DNA of 64,000 bases from Rostrohypoxylon terebratum (GCA_022497145.1 MU385856.1:1-64000), one strand, 5' to 3'; numbered from the stretch's first letter, positions 23,704 through 34,181 are shown. Made by a program: numbers and translations. Notes: a model not told the origin generated them from the sequence alone.

Positions 23704-24646
23704 ATGGATAAAAAGAAGAAAGTTGTATATCAACTTGACACTCCGTATTCGACAGTATCATGGTACCTATTCACCTATTCATCTCCACCAACCATTTTCC
23801 AACCATCTTTCATGCAACACTGAACATATTAACAAAGAGTACTAGGCCTAGCATAGCTCCCGAGGACCAGGAAACAATCCTTGAAATTCTATGCACGTAA
23901 GTTGGAATATTCTAAATTTATGTCTGCGGACGTGACAGAATTTAGTTCAACTTCCTTCAAATTTTCTATCAATATCCATATCGAAATCCTACAGATGCCC
24001 CTCGCTAATTAGTCGACCTAGCCTACTCGAACCTTTGGGACAACACCGCGCAAGATACGTTCAACCCTCAAAAGGTCAACGTGAGACAAAAAGAAAGCGC
24101 AAAACGGCAAAGGAGGGATCTCAGGAACTTGTGCCCCCTGTCCCTGATATCAGTTCGCACATCGATGTTGGTCTGACAACTGTCACACGCCGTCTGCAGG
24201 AGATGGCGTCTACGCCACAAGGCACAAATTCTAGTCCTGAAAACAGGCTCTCCGGACAAGAAACTTCTCGCTCTTCCTATTCAATCATCTTTGTAGCCCG
24301 ATCAGGGCAGCCGAATATTCTCAATGGGCATCTCCCTCAAATGGTAGCTGTCGCTTCGAAATCGAATCCGGGCCAAACGCCCATTAGGCTGGTAGGGTTA
24401 TCGAAGTCTTGCGGAGACCGTCTATCTAAGTCCCTCTGCATACCGCGTGTATCCTGCATTGGGCTCCACGAGGGAGCTCCGAATTCTAAGGCATTAATCG
24501 AATTTACGCGGCAGCATGTTGCACCTATCGAATTACAATGGTTGCAAGAGGCAAAACAAGCAGAATATCGAGGAACGAACATAAATGCGATCGAGACATT
24601 CATAGGTAGCAAGAAGCAGAATAGCCACAGGCAGCCTATACCTTGA
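23704..24646 (+). CDS. POP3: RNase P/MRP protein subunit Pop3
   Basis: Three exons (23704-23762, 23846-23896, 24022-24646) give 244 aa. The first two are small and can only be found by frame. They read MDKKKKVVYQLDTPYSTVSW, then PSIAPEDQETILEILC, and run into TLLEPLGQHRARYVQPSKG. This is the typical opening of fungal Pop3. The core has SYSIIFVARSGQPNILNGHLP, IRLVGLSKSCGDRLSKSL and IPRVSCIGLHEGAP, followed by APIELQWLQEA, the L7Ae-like fold of the family. Pop3 is a protein part of nuclear RNase P and RNase MRP, which process tRNA 5' ends and pre-rRNA. A second acceptor at 24011-24012 would keep frame and add three residues (Arg-Pro-Ser). I preferred 24020-24021 because its branch-like CGCTAAT lies at a better distance. 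Confidence 0.85.
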
Positions 24647-25651
24647 TGATCATGTCTTCATGATATTCTAGGGTTTCCAATCCAGACGAATCAGGACTTC
24701 TTCCTTTCTCTTTAAACATGTGATGGATGCATTTATCTGTATTTGCAGAAAGGTAAACATGGTCTACCCTTGAGTCTGATATTGTCCCAGATTCCACACA
24801 AAATACAAAAGTCGAGATAAAGGGACCGAGAACCTTCTTTCCAAGTTCATGTTGGTAAGGCTATATGATGCTTGTCTGAGATATTTCATCATGAGACGTG
24901 ACGTCTCGCATTCAAGGGGATCGATGCCTTTCACTACACACACCTTACCATTAGAAGTCCAAGAGCGGCTTTGCCCACCACATACATATACACGGGGATA
25001 TCGACGTCGTTCAGACGAGACCAGTGAGTCTGGTACGAGCATATCCAACTCATATCTGGTCGTCCCCCTTATTACACACAATAGTGGTACCAGACATAAC
25101 ACGTTAAAGCGAATCACTTTATACTTCGAGTTGGTATTTGTTAGTGTTATCTATTCAAGTCCCTCCTTCCATACCGAATACCGACTTTTCGTTGGCAGCT
25201 AGTCCCTCAAAGTTAATTCTGATATTATGATACCAACTTCCCTACTGGATACACAGTTGAATATTGCCTCGGGGCCAAGACGCTCCTTGTAACAACCTAT
25301 CTACCTGGACATGTCAGATGGGCCCACGACATTGAACGTAACTATATGCCAGGTGGTGCCCAGTGTTGCTCTAGTTCCCCTCTCAATATCGTTTCCTTTG
25401 GCAAGGCATCACCTAACTCTACCTAAACTTTGGAGTTATCTCTTTTTTTTCATTTCAATTCATTTCTTTCCTTTCCTTCTTCCTTCCATCTACCATCTAC
25501 CATCCAAATTCTCCCTACACCCACACTTTCACCTGCTTTCCTTGCGTATCAAGCCACCTCTTGCCTAGCTGATCTGACAAGTAAACGCATTGCACTTGAG
25601 TGTTGCGGTATTCTCTAAATTCTCCCAAATTATTCCGAAGAACTTGCCAAA
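24647..25651. other. Intergenic (1.0 kb) with pyrimidine-rich leader
   Basis: No gene is supported. The last 250 bases (about 25430-25570) are strongly C/T-rich, as is common in fungal promoters and 5' leaders of well-expressed genes, and lead into the gene at 25652. The open frames 24764-25117 (minus) and 24849-25202 (plus) overlap each other and have no protein-like pattern. Confidence 0.55.
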
Positions 25652-26614
25652 ATGTTCGGAAAGGGAGATCTCGAGGAGGCCAAGGCGCTTCATAACTCCT
25701 TCACCAAGGCGAAGACGTCGCCGCGTCGACGTCAGGGTAGAGGACGTGCTAGGAACAACAATCCCAACGTTTCTGAGCAAGGTCATGGACACGGCGGCAG
25801 ACAACAGCCTGCTTCTGATTACGGCCATCAGCAGCAGCGTGGCGGTTTCCATCAATACGGAAACCAGCATGGAAGTTTCTCAACTAACCAGGGCCCCTTC
25901 GCCTCTCCTCAACAGGGCCCCTTCGCGTCTCCCCACCAGGGCTCATTCGCATCGCCTCACCAGGGCTCATTCCCACCTCCTCGACAGCCCCCTCAGCAGT
26001 CTTCTTACTCGGGCTACCAGCCCCAAGCTCGCCATAATGAGTTACTTAACTTGAACCGTACTATGGCTCACCAGTCTAACCATCGGCGAGAGAACTTGCC
26101 CCCCCAGCAGTATCAGCAGGCTGGCCCCAGTTCTTTTCATTCGCCTGCTCAGACGCCTGCTGACGCACCCACCTCAACATATCTTTTCTCTGAACCTGCG
26201 CCTACTGCTCCCACCACGTCTAACAGTGGTCGCACTTCTAACCTACCGCGAGTCGGCGAAGAGGAAGGAGAGACTAGCCAGCGGGGTGCGCAGTACGCCA
26301 ATGAGCGACGACCTCAGCAGGCTCAGAGCGCCGGTGTAGCCAACAGTGGCGCGAACGAGACTCGAAACGGAGGTCTTAGCGCCTCACGATGGAACACAGA
26401 CAACGCTGGCCAATCTGGAAGCTCCCGTATGGATATTGACGAGGAGCAGCAGGAGCAGCAGGAGCAGCAAGAGCAACAAGAGCAAGCTGACGAGACGCAA
26501 GACGACACTCAGCAAAGCGGTTTGGCCTCCCCTGGCCGCATCGTGACCAGTGGAATGCTTCAAGGTCCTGGCCTTCGCTCTTCTCGTTGGAACTCGTCCG
26601 GTCAACTTCGTTAA
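25652..26614 (+). CDS. Gln/Gly/Ser-rich low-complexity protein with tandem repeats
   Basis: One exon of 320 aa starting MFGKGDLEEAKALHNSF, with an A-rich start context. Residues 20-35 are Arg-rich (RRRQGRGRARNN). Residues about 78-110 hold four tandem octapeptides of the type G-P/S-F-A-S-P-H-Q. Residues about 265-282 hold Gln-Glu-Gln tandem units, encoded by CAG/CAA runs. The only ordered-looking parts are the first 20 residues and short motifs such as LSASRWN and LRSSRWNSSGQL, a repeated 'SRWN' near the C terminus. There is no signal peptide or membrane helix. The composition resembles RNA-binding or condensate-forming proteins, but no domain is visible and I do not assign a function. The gene is convergent with NOC3. 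Confidence 0.78.
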   Translation: MFGKGDLEEAKALHNSFTKAKTSPRRRQGRGRARNNNPNVSEQGHGHGGRQQPASDYGHQQQRGGFHQYGNQHGSFSTNQGPFASPQQGPFASPHQGSFASPHQGSFPPPRQPPQQSSYSGYQPQARHNELLNLNRTMAHQSNHRRENLPPQQYQQAGPSSFHSPAQTPADAPTSTYLFSEPAPTAPTTSNSGRTSNLPRVGEEEGETSQRGAQYANERRPQQAQSAGVANSGANETRNGGLSASRWNTDNAGQSGSSRMDIDEEQQEQQEQQEQQEQADETQDDTQQSGLASPGRIVTSGMLQGPGLRSSRWNSSGQLR

Positions 26615-27553
26615 AGAACTATGCCCCAGGCGGCGTTAAGCTAGTCGTTGTACATGTCCCGTCCCAAGAAACTATTCGAAAGAAAAGGGATGTTGGACAA
26701 ACTAGTCGTATGTGACACTTGCCGAGGTATGAGCAACACCTATCTTCATCTCAATCTGATGATACCTATGAACCATCACTAACAAGTATTAGTCAATCAG
26801 GAACTTTTCATACCAAGACTCGCGAAACAAAAACCGTACATCTCTGTGAGGAGTGTGCTTGTACTTGGATGAGCACCCAGACTCCCCCAACTTGAGATGT
26901 GCCTCGACAACGAATGCTTCGATTTCTTTCCTTTTGTTTCGTTTTCTATCTTCGATACCATGCTTCGACTTTGCCTACGGTTTGCGGCGAGCTTTTCAGG
27001 CTCTCGGATACTTTCACACGTAGGCGTTCCCGCAACGTTGATCTTGTATAACGCTCTTCTCGGTTCGGAATATGGAGACATCAACACGGCGGGCGATACT
27101 CGACGCATATATGCTGGTTTTCTTTTCCTCTTTTTCCTTTCTTTCTTTCTTTCTTTTCTTTCTATCACAGTGGCCCCTAAGTTGCCGAGTACATATGAGG
27201 TCTTGATGGGGGGTACACACGATTTTCAGATTTGTATATAAAAACGGGCGGGGAACGCAAGGCACGTAAGAACGTGTGCGTGCTGACAGTGGTGTTGCGT
27301 ACCTCTTTTGGTAGATAGGGGTATAATACTATTTCCTTGCCCACAGTTACGTTTTTGCGCGAGGTGACCTTGTAGAAATTCGTGGAACTGCCCATCCATC
27401 CCTAGTAACACAATAGATCTAAGTGATTTAAGTATAGACAAGTCACAGAAGAATTAAGCAGCGAAAACAAAAATCGTAAGATAATCGTATATTGATGCTT
27501 TACTACGGTATCATCCAACCCTCTCCCTTCCCAATCTTCTTCCCGAAAATCAC
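26615..27553. other. Convergent intergenic region
   Basis: This is shared 3' flank of the Gln/Gly-rich gene and NOC3 (0.94 kb). It contains a CTTT run at 27137-27156. Small overlapping open frames on both strands around 26800-27440 are not protein-like. Confidence 0.6.
27137..27156. repeat. (CTTT)5 microsatellite
   Basis: Five perfect CTTT units inside a longer pyrimidine tract. Confidence 0.9.
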
Positions 27554-29626
27554 CTACCTCTCCGTCGCCCTCCCCAAACTCTTCTCCACAAGCCTAACCC
27601 CTTCCCTAACCTTGGGACAGTAATGCCGTCGCAGGATCTCCCCCTCCCACACCGTCGCCGCGAACGGGTTGCTCGCCTCCACGCTCTCGCTCAGCGGGTT
27701 GAACTTGCCGTCGCCCTTTCTCTCCTCCGTATTCCACAGCGCACCGATCTTCTTGCCGTGCGTGTTCGCGACGTCGGAGAGGAGGGCCAGCAGCGCTTGC
27801 GCGGACTTCTCGGGGACGTGCAGGGATGTGGTGAGAAGCTGCTTGGAGAAGGCGGCGAGGCGGAGGGGGGGCACGGAGCGGATGTTCCAGGAGGGCAGGA
27901 GGATGGCGGTTAGGCAGCGGATTAGGAGGACCATTGTCGTTTGCAGGTTTACTTTGTTCTTGGTCGTGGGGGGGGTGGCGGCGTGTGCGGGGGTCGGCTT
28001 GTCGGGGTCGGGCAGGTGCAGGGAGCGGGCGCCGAGCTCGAGGTCCGGGTTCAGGCTGAGCGGGAAGAGGGTTTGGTACAGGTGCGTCGTGAAGAAGGAT
28101 AAGTCGAGGTGTAGGTCTGCGCGCGCGTTGTGCGCGTCTTGACCTGCGAGGAGGGCGAAGGCGGTTGTGGTGCAGAGGAGGGCTTCGCGCGATGGGTTGC
28201 GGACTGGTCCCGTTTCGTCCTCGTCCTCGTCGTCTCCTTCTTCTTCCTCTGCGCCTTCTTCGGCCGCTTCGCTATGTCTGATGAGATCCTTGAGAGCTTC
28301 GAGGAGGTCGCCGAAAAAGTCTTGGTTAATCAAGTGCGCATATTTAGACAGACCCTCCAAGACGGCGCCCATAAGGTGCGGTACGCGAAGCTTGAGGATC
28401 CGGAAATATGTGCCGAACACAAGTTTCAATGTCTCGCCTTCTTTTCGTTCCCTCTCTTCGTGGCTTACTAATGCATCGGCCTGAGCCATATCCTTCTGCA
28501 GTGACTTTTGTTCCTTGAGATGTTTCCGTTCCCGTTTAGTGCGGAACTCCCTCTTTGATTTTGGCTTCTTGCCATTAGAACCAACGTTGCTATCCGAGCG
28601 GTCGATAGAATCTTTAGACCCTTTATAAGAGAACTCTGATAGGAGACGGAGGTGAAGGAAGAGGTTGACCACACTCTCGTGCACGTCGTACTCCTTGGCC
28701 TTCATCATCTTAGATAGGAGCGAGACGGCTTCCATGGCAGGAGCGCCATCTTCATCCTCCTTAAAAAGAGTCTCAAATGTCTCGAGACACTTATTGAAGT
28801 CATCATCAACATGCCTATTTGAGAGTTTTCCCACGAGAATCTTGATTAGATCACCCCTGAAATTAAAGTGAGGCACGGATGTCAGTAACGTGCAAGCGCA
28901 CATGATAGCAACGCTCGCGACAGTCTGGCCCTTGGGCCCGCTCGCTTGGTGTCGTCCTGCCTTGACGTGCCTGGTGAGATCTTTCACATATGCTTGATAA
29001 CCCATAATAAGAGAATTTTCGAAGGTCCGCACCCTCCTCACGTCTTTGGACAATTTCTCCTCCGGTGCGTCTTCCGCCACAGGCCGTATTCGATAACCAG
29101 GGATAACGTCCTTGTAAACGGCCAGCTGTGTAGCCAACGTAAGCTTCTGTATAGCGGGGATCCTAGACTGCCCGATCTTGGCCAGTGCCTTGAAAGCGCC
29201 TCCATTCTCCTCAGGGGTCTCGTTGAGCAGCAGAGCTATTTTTGCCAGTTCCTCTTTAGCTTCCCGGATCTGCTGGTGTTCTGGTACGTCGGGTTTCTCA
29301 GGCTGCTTCACCCTCGTCTTCTCATCCTCAGACTCATCACCGCTGCCTTCTAACCAATCTTCATCACTTTCGAGAGAGCCAAAGTCAGCAGCCGGCGCGG
29401 AGACTTGCTGCACACGCCCATCCTGAAGTTTGAGAGGGAGCCTGGTACTTTCTTTCTCATTCTTCTTTCCTTTCCTCGCTCTGGTCTCATAGTCCTGTTC
29501 TAAGTCCCAATTCGCCGCATTCGCTAGGAACGACTTTTGTATCCGTGCGTTCGACTTTCGAGATAATCCCTCGTCATCCGACTGAGGCGGAGTGAGTTTC
29601 CTCTTCTTGCTGGGTCTTGAAGCCAT
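27554..29626 (-). CDS. NOC3: Nucleolar complex-associated protein 3 (Noc3)
   Basis: Single exon of 690 aa beginning MASRPSKKRKLTPPQSDDEG, a basic nucleolar-type N terminus. An acidic stretch follows (SDEDWLEGSGDESEDEK). The Noc3 N-terminal domain is at about 125-235 (IREAKEELAKIALLLNETPE, LATQLAVYKDVIPGYRIRP, RTFENSLIMGYQAYVKDL). After a basic region (KRERKHLKEQKSLQKDM), the CBF/Mak21-type domain occupies about residues 430-680. The length is in the usual range for the family. Noc3 works with Noc2 in intranuclear transport of pre-60S particles and, in yeast, also in replication licensing. The 3' half of the gene is markedly G+C-rich. The gene is head-to-head with NIP7, another 60S factor, across 297 bp. 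Confidence 0.93.
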   Translation of the reverse strand: MASRPSKKRKLTPPQSDDEGLSRKSNARIQKSFLANAANWDLEQDYETRARKGKKNEKESTRLPLKLQDGRVQQVSAPAADFGSLESDEDWLEGSGDESEDEKTRVKQPEKPDVPEHQQIREAKEELAKIALLLNETPEENGGAFKALAKIGQSRIPAIQKLTLATQLAVYKDVIPGYRIRPVAEDAPEEKLSKDVRRVRTFENSLIMGYQAYVKDLTRHVKAGRHQASGPKGQTVASVAIMCACTLLTSVPHFNFRGDLIKILVGKLSNRHVDDDFNKCLETFETLFKEDEDGAPAMEAVSLLSKMMKAKEYDVHESVVNLFLHLRLLSEFSYKGSKDSIDRSDSNVGSNGKKPKSKREFRTKRERKHLKEQKSLQKDMAQADALVSHEERERKEGETLKLVFGTYFRILKLRVPHLMGAVLEGLSKYAHLINQDFFGDLLEALKDLIRHSEAAEEGAEEEEGDDEDEDETGPVRNPSREALLCTTTAFALLAGQDAHNARADLHLDLSFFTTHLYQTLFPLSLNPDLELGARSLHLPDPDKPTPAHAATPPTTKNKVNLQTTMVLLIRCLTAILLPSWNIRSVPPLRLAAFSKQLLTTSLHVPEKSAQALLALLSDVANTHGKKIGALWNTEERKGDGKFNPLSESVEASNPFAATVWEGEILRRHYCPKVREGVRLVEKSLGRATER

Positions 29627-29923
29627 TATTGAGGGTGGTTTATTGACTTTATAAGAGGTTGGAGAGCTCTGAACTCATAATCTCAATTCGGATCTGACCA
29701 AGAAATTCAAAATTTCCAAAATTTACAGGGGTCCCTGTACTAAAGAACTCCACTAGTGTAGCTTGCTGACCAATCGGAGTCATTCCGCGGTACTCGGTAC
29801 CTCATTCACCGCCAAAATTTCCAAGCGGCAGAATTTTTTCCTACATTTCAGGTCCCCACCATAAATCTATGTCGCAAATTCACATCCAGAGCTAAGAACT
29901 AAGAACGACGGGATTCAGTCACG
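29627..29923. promoter_or_regulatory. Divergent NOC3-NIP7 promoter with RRPE-like words
   Basis: This 297-bp gap lies between two divergent 60S-assembly genes. It contains CAAAATTTCC at 29709-29718, CCAAAATTTAC at 29717-29727 and CCAAAATTTCC at 29812-29822, plus a CCAAT at about 29770. The AAAATTT core resembles the ribosomal RNA processing element (RRPE) known upstream of yeast ribosome-biogenesis genes. Shared control is inferred. Confidence 0.5.
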
Positions 29924-30555
29924 ATGCGGCCTCTCACAGAACCAGAGACGAAGGTTCTCTTCGAAAAGCTAGCGAACTACACGGGAAACTCGCTAAAGAA
30001 CCTAATTGCGCCTCTCGACGACTCGCCCGACGCCGATCGATATGTCTTCCGTCTGAATCGCGACAGAGTATACTACGTGCTTCTCTCCGTCGCAAACCTA
30101 GCTACGTCCATATCAAGAGATAATCTCGCATCTTTAGGCATATGTCTAGGTTGGTGACCAGCCCGCTAGAGATTTACATGAGTATGAGCTGTAGCTAACA
30201 ACAAATGCGACGAACAGGCAAATTCACCAAGTCGGGCAAATTCCGCCTGCACATCACGGCCCTCCCCATCCTCGCCGAGCACGCGCGATACAAGCTGTGG
30301 ATCAAGCCTAACGGCGAGATGCCTTTCCTCTACGGCGGAAACGTCGTGAAGGCGCACGTCGGCCGCTGGTCTGACGACTGCCCCAGCCACCAGGGTATCG
30401 TGGTATACAGCATGTCTGACACGCCCCTCGGTTTCGGTGTCACAGCTCGCAGCACGGCCGAGGCCAGGAGATTAGATCCGACCGGTATTGTATGCTTTAG
30501 ACAAGCCGACTGCGGAGAGTATCTCAGAGACGAGGACACGTTATTTGCTAGCTGA
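29924..30555 (+). CDS. NIP7: 60S ribosome biogenesis protein Nip7
   Basis: Two exons (29924-30149, 30218-30555) give 187 aa, close to the usual 180 or so. The first exon begins MRPLTEPETKVLFEKLANY and contains the conserved DRYVFRLNRDRVYYV. The junction gives SLGICLGKFTKSGKFRLHITAL. The C-terminal PUA domain follows (KPNGEMPFLYGGNVVKAHVG and the YSMSDTPLGFGVTA strand pair). Nip7 binds pre-rRNA and other assembly factors and is needed for 27S pre-rRNA processing and 60S formation. The intron (30150-30217) uses a GTTGGT donor, which is unusual, with a GCTAAC branch point. No alternative donor keeps frame. Confidence 0.94.
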
Positions 30556-30881
30556 TAGGAGAGTGCTTCACTTAGGTTGCTCAGCAAGCGATGAGATAGT
30601 GCATGGGGTGTACAGATACCCAAAGCAAAAAGGATGGATGATCGGTGGCTTCGATACTAGTACCCAAAAAGGCCCGGAGTTTGGGAATGGCTTGAATTGC
30701 GTGCATTTCAGGGGCGTTTTATTCAAGGTTACCTACAAGTAATCTATGATTTTTGGTCCAATTTCTATATTACCTCTATGCTGATTCGTGGGATTTGTCC
30801 TATCCGAGGGCTGAGTGTTCAGCAAGATCAATTTTTGTGTTTCCTATAACTCCAACGCCACCGATCTATGTGATGTGATTC
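30556..30881. other. Convergent intergenic region
   Basis: This is shared 3' flank of NIP7 and the glutamate 5-kinase gene (326 bp). No feature was seen beyond A/T-rich terminator-like sequence. Confidence 0.55.
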
Positions 30882-32433
30882 TTATAGGCTAGTTCCATTT
30901 TCATTTGCAGCCATCCCTCCGTTCTCATTCAACTTTTCTAGCACAGGTGTGACAGGTCGACTTTCCCTGTACAGAAGGCTAATGCTCTCCCGATCCGCTA
31001 CATACTCACTATCGGCGTAGCCTAGAAGTGACTCGATCTGCGCACTTCGATGTCCTTTTATTCGGATGATCTCAGGGGCAGCGTAGTTAACTAGCGCTCT
31101 CCCAATTTCTTCTCCTGGGCCTTCCCAAAGTTTACCGTTAGGTCCAGGTTCGGATAGTCTCTTCACTACAACGAGGCGGACGGCTTCTTGCTGGGCAAAA
31201 TTTCCTTCCACATCTAATACACCCACCGGTAAGAGTCCGGCCTTGTCCGCAAGGGCTTGGTGTGCGCCAGCATCGATATAAATCGTGCCGTGTGGGGCCA
31301 GCCCATGAAGAATCCAGAAGTACCGGTCCCTGATTGGATGAGAGAATGGGAGAAACCGTGTATGTAGAGGTGGCTTTTCCAGGGCATCGAGGTTCAATGA
31401 CGCTGTTGACCGAGATAAGTGTTCTTCGTCATTTATGACCGGCGAGTGGTGTGATGAGGATATATGCTTTTTGCGGGCTTGGAGGTAACGGACGATCTTT
31501 ACGATATTTCCGGGTGAAGATGACCGGGTGATGACTGTAGTGACACCAGCAGATGTTGCGAGCCTAGCGGCAACGATCTTTGTGCCCATACCACCAGTCC
31601 CCAGTGCAGATCCAGCGCTTGACACTGAGTGCATGTTAACTACATAGTTTTTAAGCTATTCCAGGGGGGTTCCTTACCATCTGCGCGTATTGCACTGATA
31701 TCCTCTACCTCCTCTATGGGTTGAGCATCCGGATGCGTCCGTGGGTTCTTGTCATACAAACAATCTACATCCGTCATTAAGAACAGAAAATGGGCATGTA
31801 CCATGGCTGCAGTGATAGCTGATAGTGTATCGTTATCTCCGAACTTGATCTCAGCAACAGCCAAGGTATCGTTCTCGTTCACAATTGGTATCACACCCAT
31901 CTCTAAGAGTTCATTCATAGTGTTCTGAGCATTTAGATATCTTGTTCGCTATAGCACCTTGTGAGCAGATGCTCCTTAAGTTAACATTGAACTGCGAAGG
32001 GTGGAACTAACGTCTGCAATATCGTTTCTCGTCAGAAGAATCTGAGCGATGGGTTGACGGAGGTGACCGAATAGACTGTCCCATAAACTCATTAAGCGGC
32101 ATTGGCCAATGGCTGCAAGCGCTTGCAGTTTGGATAGGTGCTTTGGTCTTCTTTCGACGTCCAGTCGTCGAAGACCGACGCCAATGGCGCCGGATGAGAC
32201 AATTACAACTTTGTGTCCATCCTTTCGTAATTTGACAGCGGTCTCAACGATGAGAGTTAGAATCGATAAGAGAGGCTCATGAGTCTTCTCATCAACGATC
32301 GAGCTAGTTCCTGTACATAGTTAGCTCACCGTCTAAATGCTTGCTTAGGTACACAATATTGTGTAAATTTAGTAAATTTAGGGGTCAACTCACCTAATTT
32401 GATGACCACCGTCAGTGGCTTAGGACCCTTCAT
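30882..32433 (-). CDS. Glutamate 5-kinase (proline biosynthesis)
   Basis: Four exons (32394-32433, 32012-32310, 31678-31948, 30882-31624) give 450 aa. The enzyme phosphorylates L-glutamate to gamma-glutamyl phosphate, the first step to proline (yeast Pro1). Seen motifs are LTVVIKLGTSSIVDE (phosphate-binding start), KVVIVSSGAIGVGLRRL, QILLTRNDIADRTRYLNAQNT across a junction, GVIPIVNENDTLAVAEIKFGDND, the MTDVDCLYDKNPRTHP strand, and SALGTGGMGTKIVAARLA. The C-terminal third is a PUA domain (GTIYIDAGAHQAL, with KAGLLPVGVLDVEG). The third intron has two in-frame acceptors (31625 or 31640). I used the nearer-to-exon CTCAG, which gives ADVSSAGSALG. Without it the protein gains five residues. Confidence 0.94.
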
Positions 32434-33033
32434 ATCTGCTGATGGATATTTTCGACGATATTAGCATCTGTAAATTCGAATGACCAAGTCCATTCAAGAC
32501 CGAATCTCTCGAGAAAAACAACATTGAAAACACCATTCTTTACGTATTCATAAACACCATGAGTGGACTCGTCACTTACAAGGCGTACCCCCTGGCTCTG
32601 CCATGGCGGTAGGGCGTGAGTTGCGTTGTGCTGCAGGGGAAATGGGTTGATGTGGATCTAATCAATGGATTTTTTACATTCTTACGGTAACTCGCCGCTT
32701 GAGAAGGCAATGAATTGGCGGGTTGCGGCTACTAAAATGACCAAAGTGCGTACATTCCAGTGGAATAATTGGAATAATCGAAGCTTTCTGAGCTCCAATT
32801 GGGCAACGGTTAACTCAGTCAGTACGGTGTAAACGGTGTAACGCCAGCCGAAATCGGAATTGGTAGAAAGCCTAAAATTTGCTCCGCAACGGCCCGCAAT
32901 TTTTCGTTGGCACCTGGAGAAGCTTGCGTCTATTCTAATAAGGCTAGTATTAATAAGGTCTGAGCTACTAAAGTTCCAAATCGTCGACCTTGGAATTGTG
33001 TACATCCATATACATCCAATATTAAATCACGAT
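32434..33033. promoter_or_regulatory. Divergent promoter region of glutamate 5-kinase and ATP23
   Basis: This 600-bp gap separates head-to-head genes and must hold both promoters and leaders. No clear TATA box, CPC1/Gcn4 site or repeat was recognised. Confidence 0.45.
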
Positions 33034-33924
33034 ATGTCGTCGCAATCCTCAGAATCTCCCGCCCCGGCGGCACCAACCTCTTCAACACCCGTACCCACCC
33101 AATCGCCCCCCTCATCCTCCTCGACCGACGCCTCCCAACCTACCAAGTTCCCCCGCATCATATCCAACGACCCTGCGCGAACAGGCTTCGACCCCAAGAC
33201 CGCGTGGTGGATAAACTACTTCAAGATCCTCACGGGATCCATCAACAACGAAGGCGTCTTCCACTACCGCGAATGGCGTTACAAAGAGCACGAAGCGAGA
33301 GACTGCGCGCGGTGCGAAGAGTTCCGCGACTGGGCCTTCGCCTACTCGCCCACCGTGCGCTTCCTCCGCGAGAAGGTGCAAGCCCTGAACGGCAACCTCG
33401 ATGCCAGCAATGTGTTATGTAAACGGTGTCCGGCGCGGTTGACGGAGGACGGTGAGGTGTATCGGTCGAGCGGGGGCTTCCATCCTAACCACGGGATACT
33501 GATCTGCGCAAACGAGGTGCGCGATCGGCACCACTTGGAGGATACCTTGTCCCATGAGATGGTGCATGCGTTTGACCACTTGAGGTGGAAGGTCGATTGG
33601 ATGGGTGGTAAGGATTTGAAGCATGCGGCTTGCACGGAGGTGGGTATTTACCAGGTATACGCGATTTAGGACAATCCTCTAACACAACCTTAACAGATCC
33701 GAGCGGCGATGCTTAGCGGCGAGTGCAGATGGTCGAGAGAGGCGTGGACAAGAGGAAACTGGACATTGACGCAACAGTTCCAGGACTGCGTACGAAAACG
33801 AGCAGCACTATCCGTCCAAGCGCGGCCGGCGTGTAAAGACGACGTACAAGCAGTGAAAGTGGTAAATCAAGTATGGGATTCATGTTACTCGGATACTCGG
33901 CCATTCGATGAGGTCTACCGATGA
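33034..33924 (+). CDS. ATP23: Mitochondrial inner membrane metalloprotease Atp23
   Basis: Two exons (33034-33639, 33697-33924) give 277 aa. The first 45 residues are Ser/Pro/Thr-rich. The conserved body has RTGFDPKTAWWINYFKILTG, cysteine pairs ARDCARCEEFRDWA and VLCKRCPARL, then GGFHPNHGILICANEVRD. The zinc-metalloprotease motif is HEMVHAFDHLRWKVDW (HExxH). The junction gives HAACTEIRAAMLSGECRWSRE, and the protein ends with NQVWDSCYSDTRPFDEVY. Atp23 acts in the intermembrane space. It processes subunit 6 of the F1Fo ATP synthase and helps its assembly. The in-frame ATG at 33034 was preferred to codons further upstream because the earlier frame lacks family similarity. It is convergent with the Aurora kinase gene, 257 bp away. 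Confidence 0.94.
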
Positions 33925-34181
33925 GCATTGACAAAAACCCTTGAAAGATCTCTGTACATACTACTTGTAACAACATTCATCTCCATACTAGGAGTTAAGG
34001 GCAAGGCAAAAGACGAAGCGACGAATAATGATTAATCGTGTTATTGAAAATGCGAATGTCATGTGCGATAGACTCCGGCTCCTTTCCCATTATGCAGTTC
34101 CCCAACCAGACTATCCTTGTCCAAACGCCTGGTCGCTAAAATTTTACAAGTGATGACCATTCCATAATACGTTGATAGTCA

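Noticed and set aside
24764..25202. Overlapping plus and minus frames of about 117 aa each
   Set aside because: They overlap on opposite strands, have no motifs and sit in an intergenic region. Neither can be preferred.
26797..27441. Several small frames downstream of the Gln/Gly-rich gene
   Set aside because: They are driven by the CTTT repeat and by lack of stops in C/T-rich sequence. There are no conserved features.
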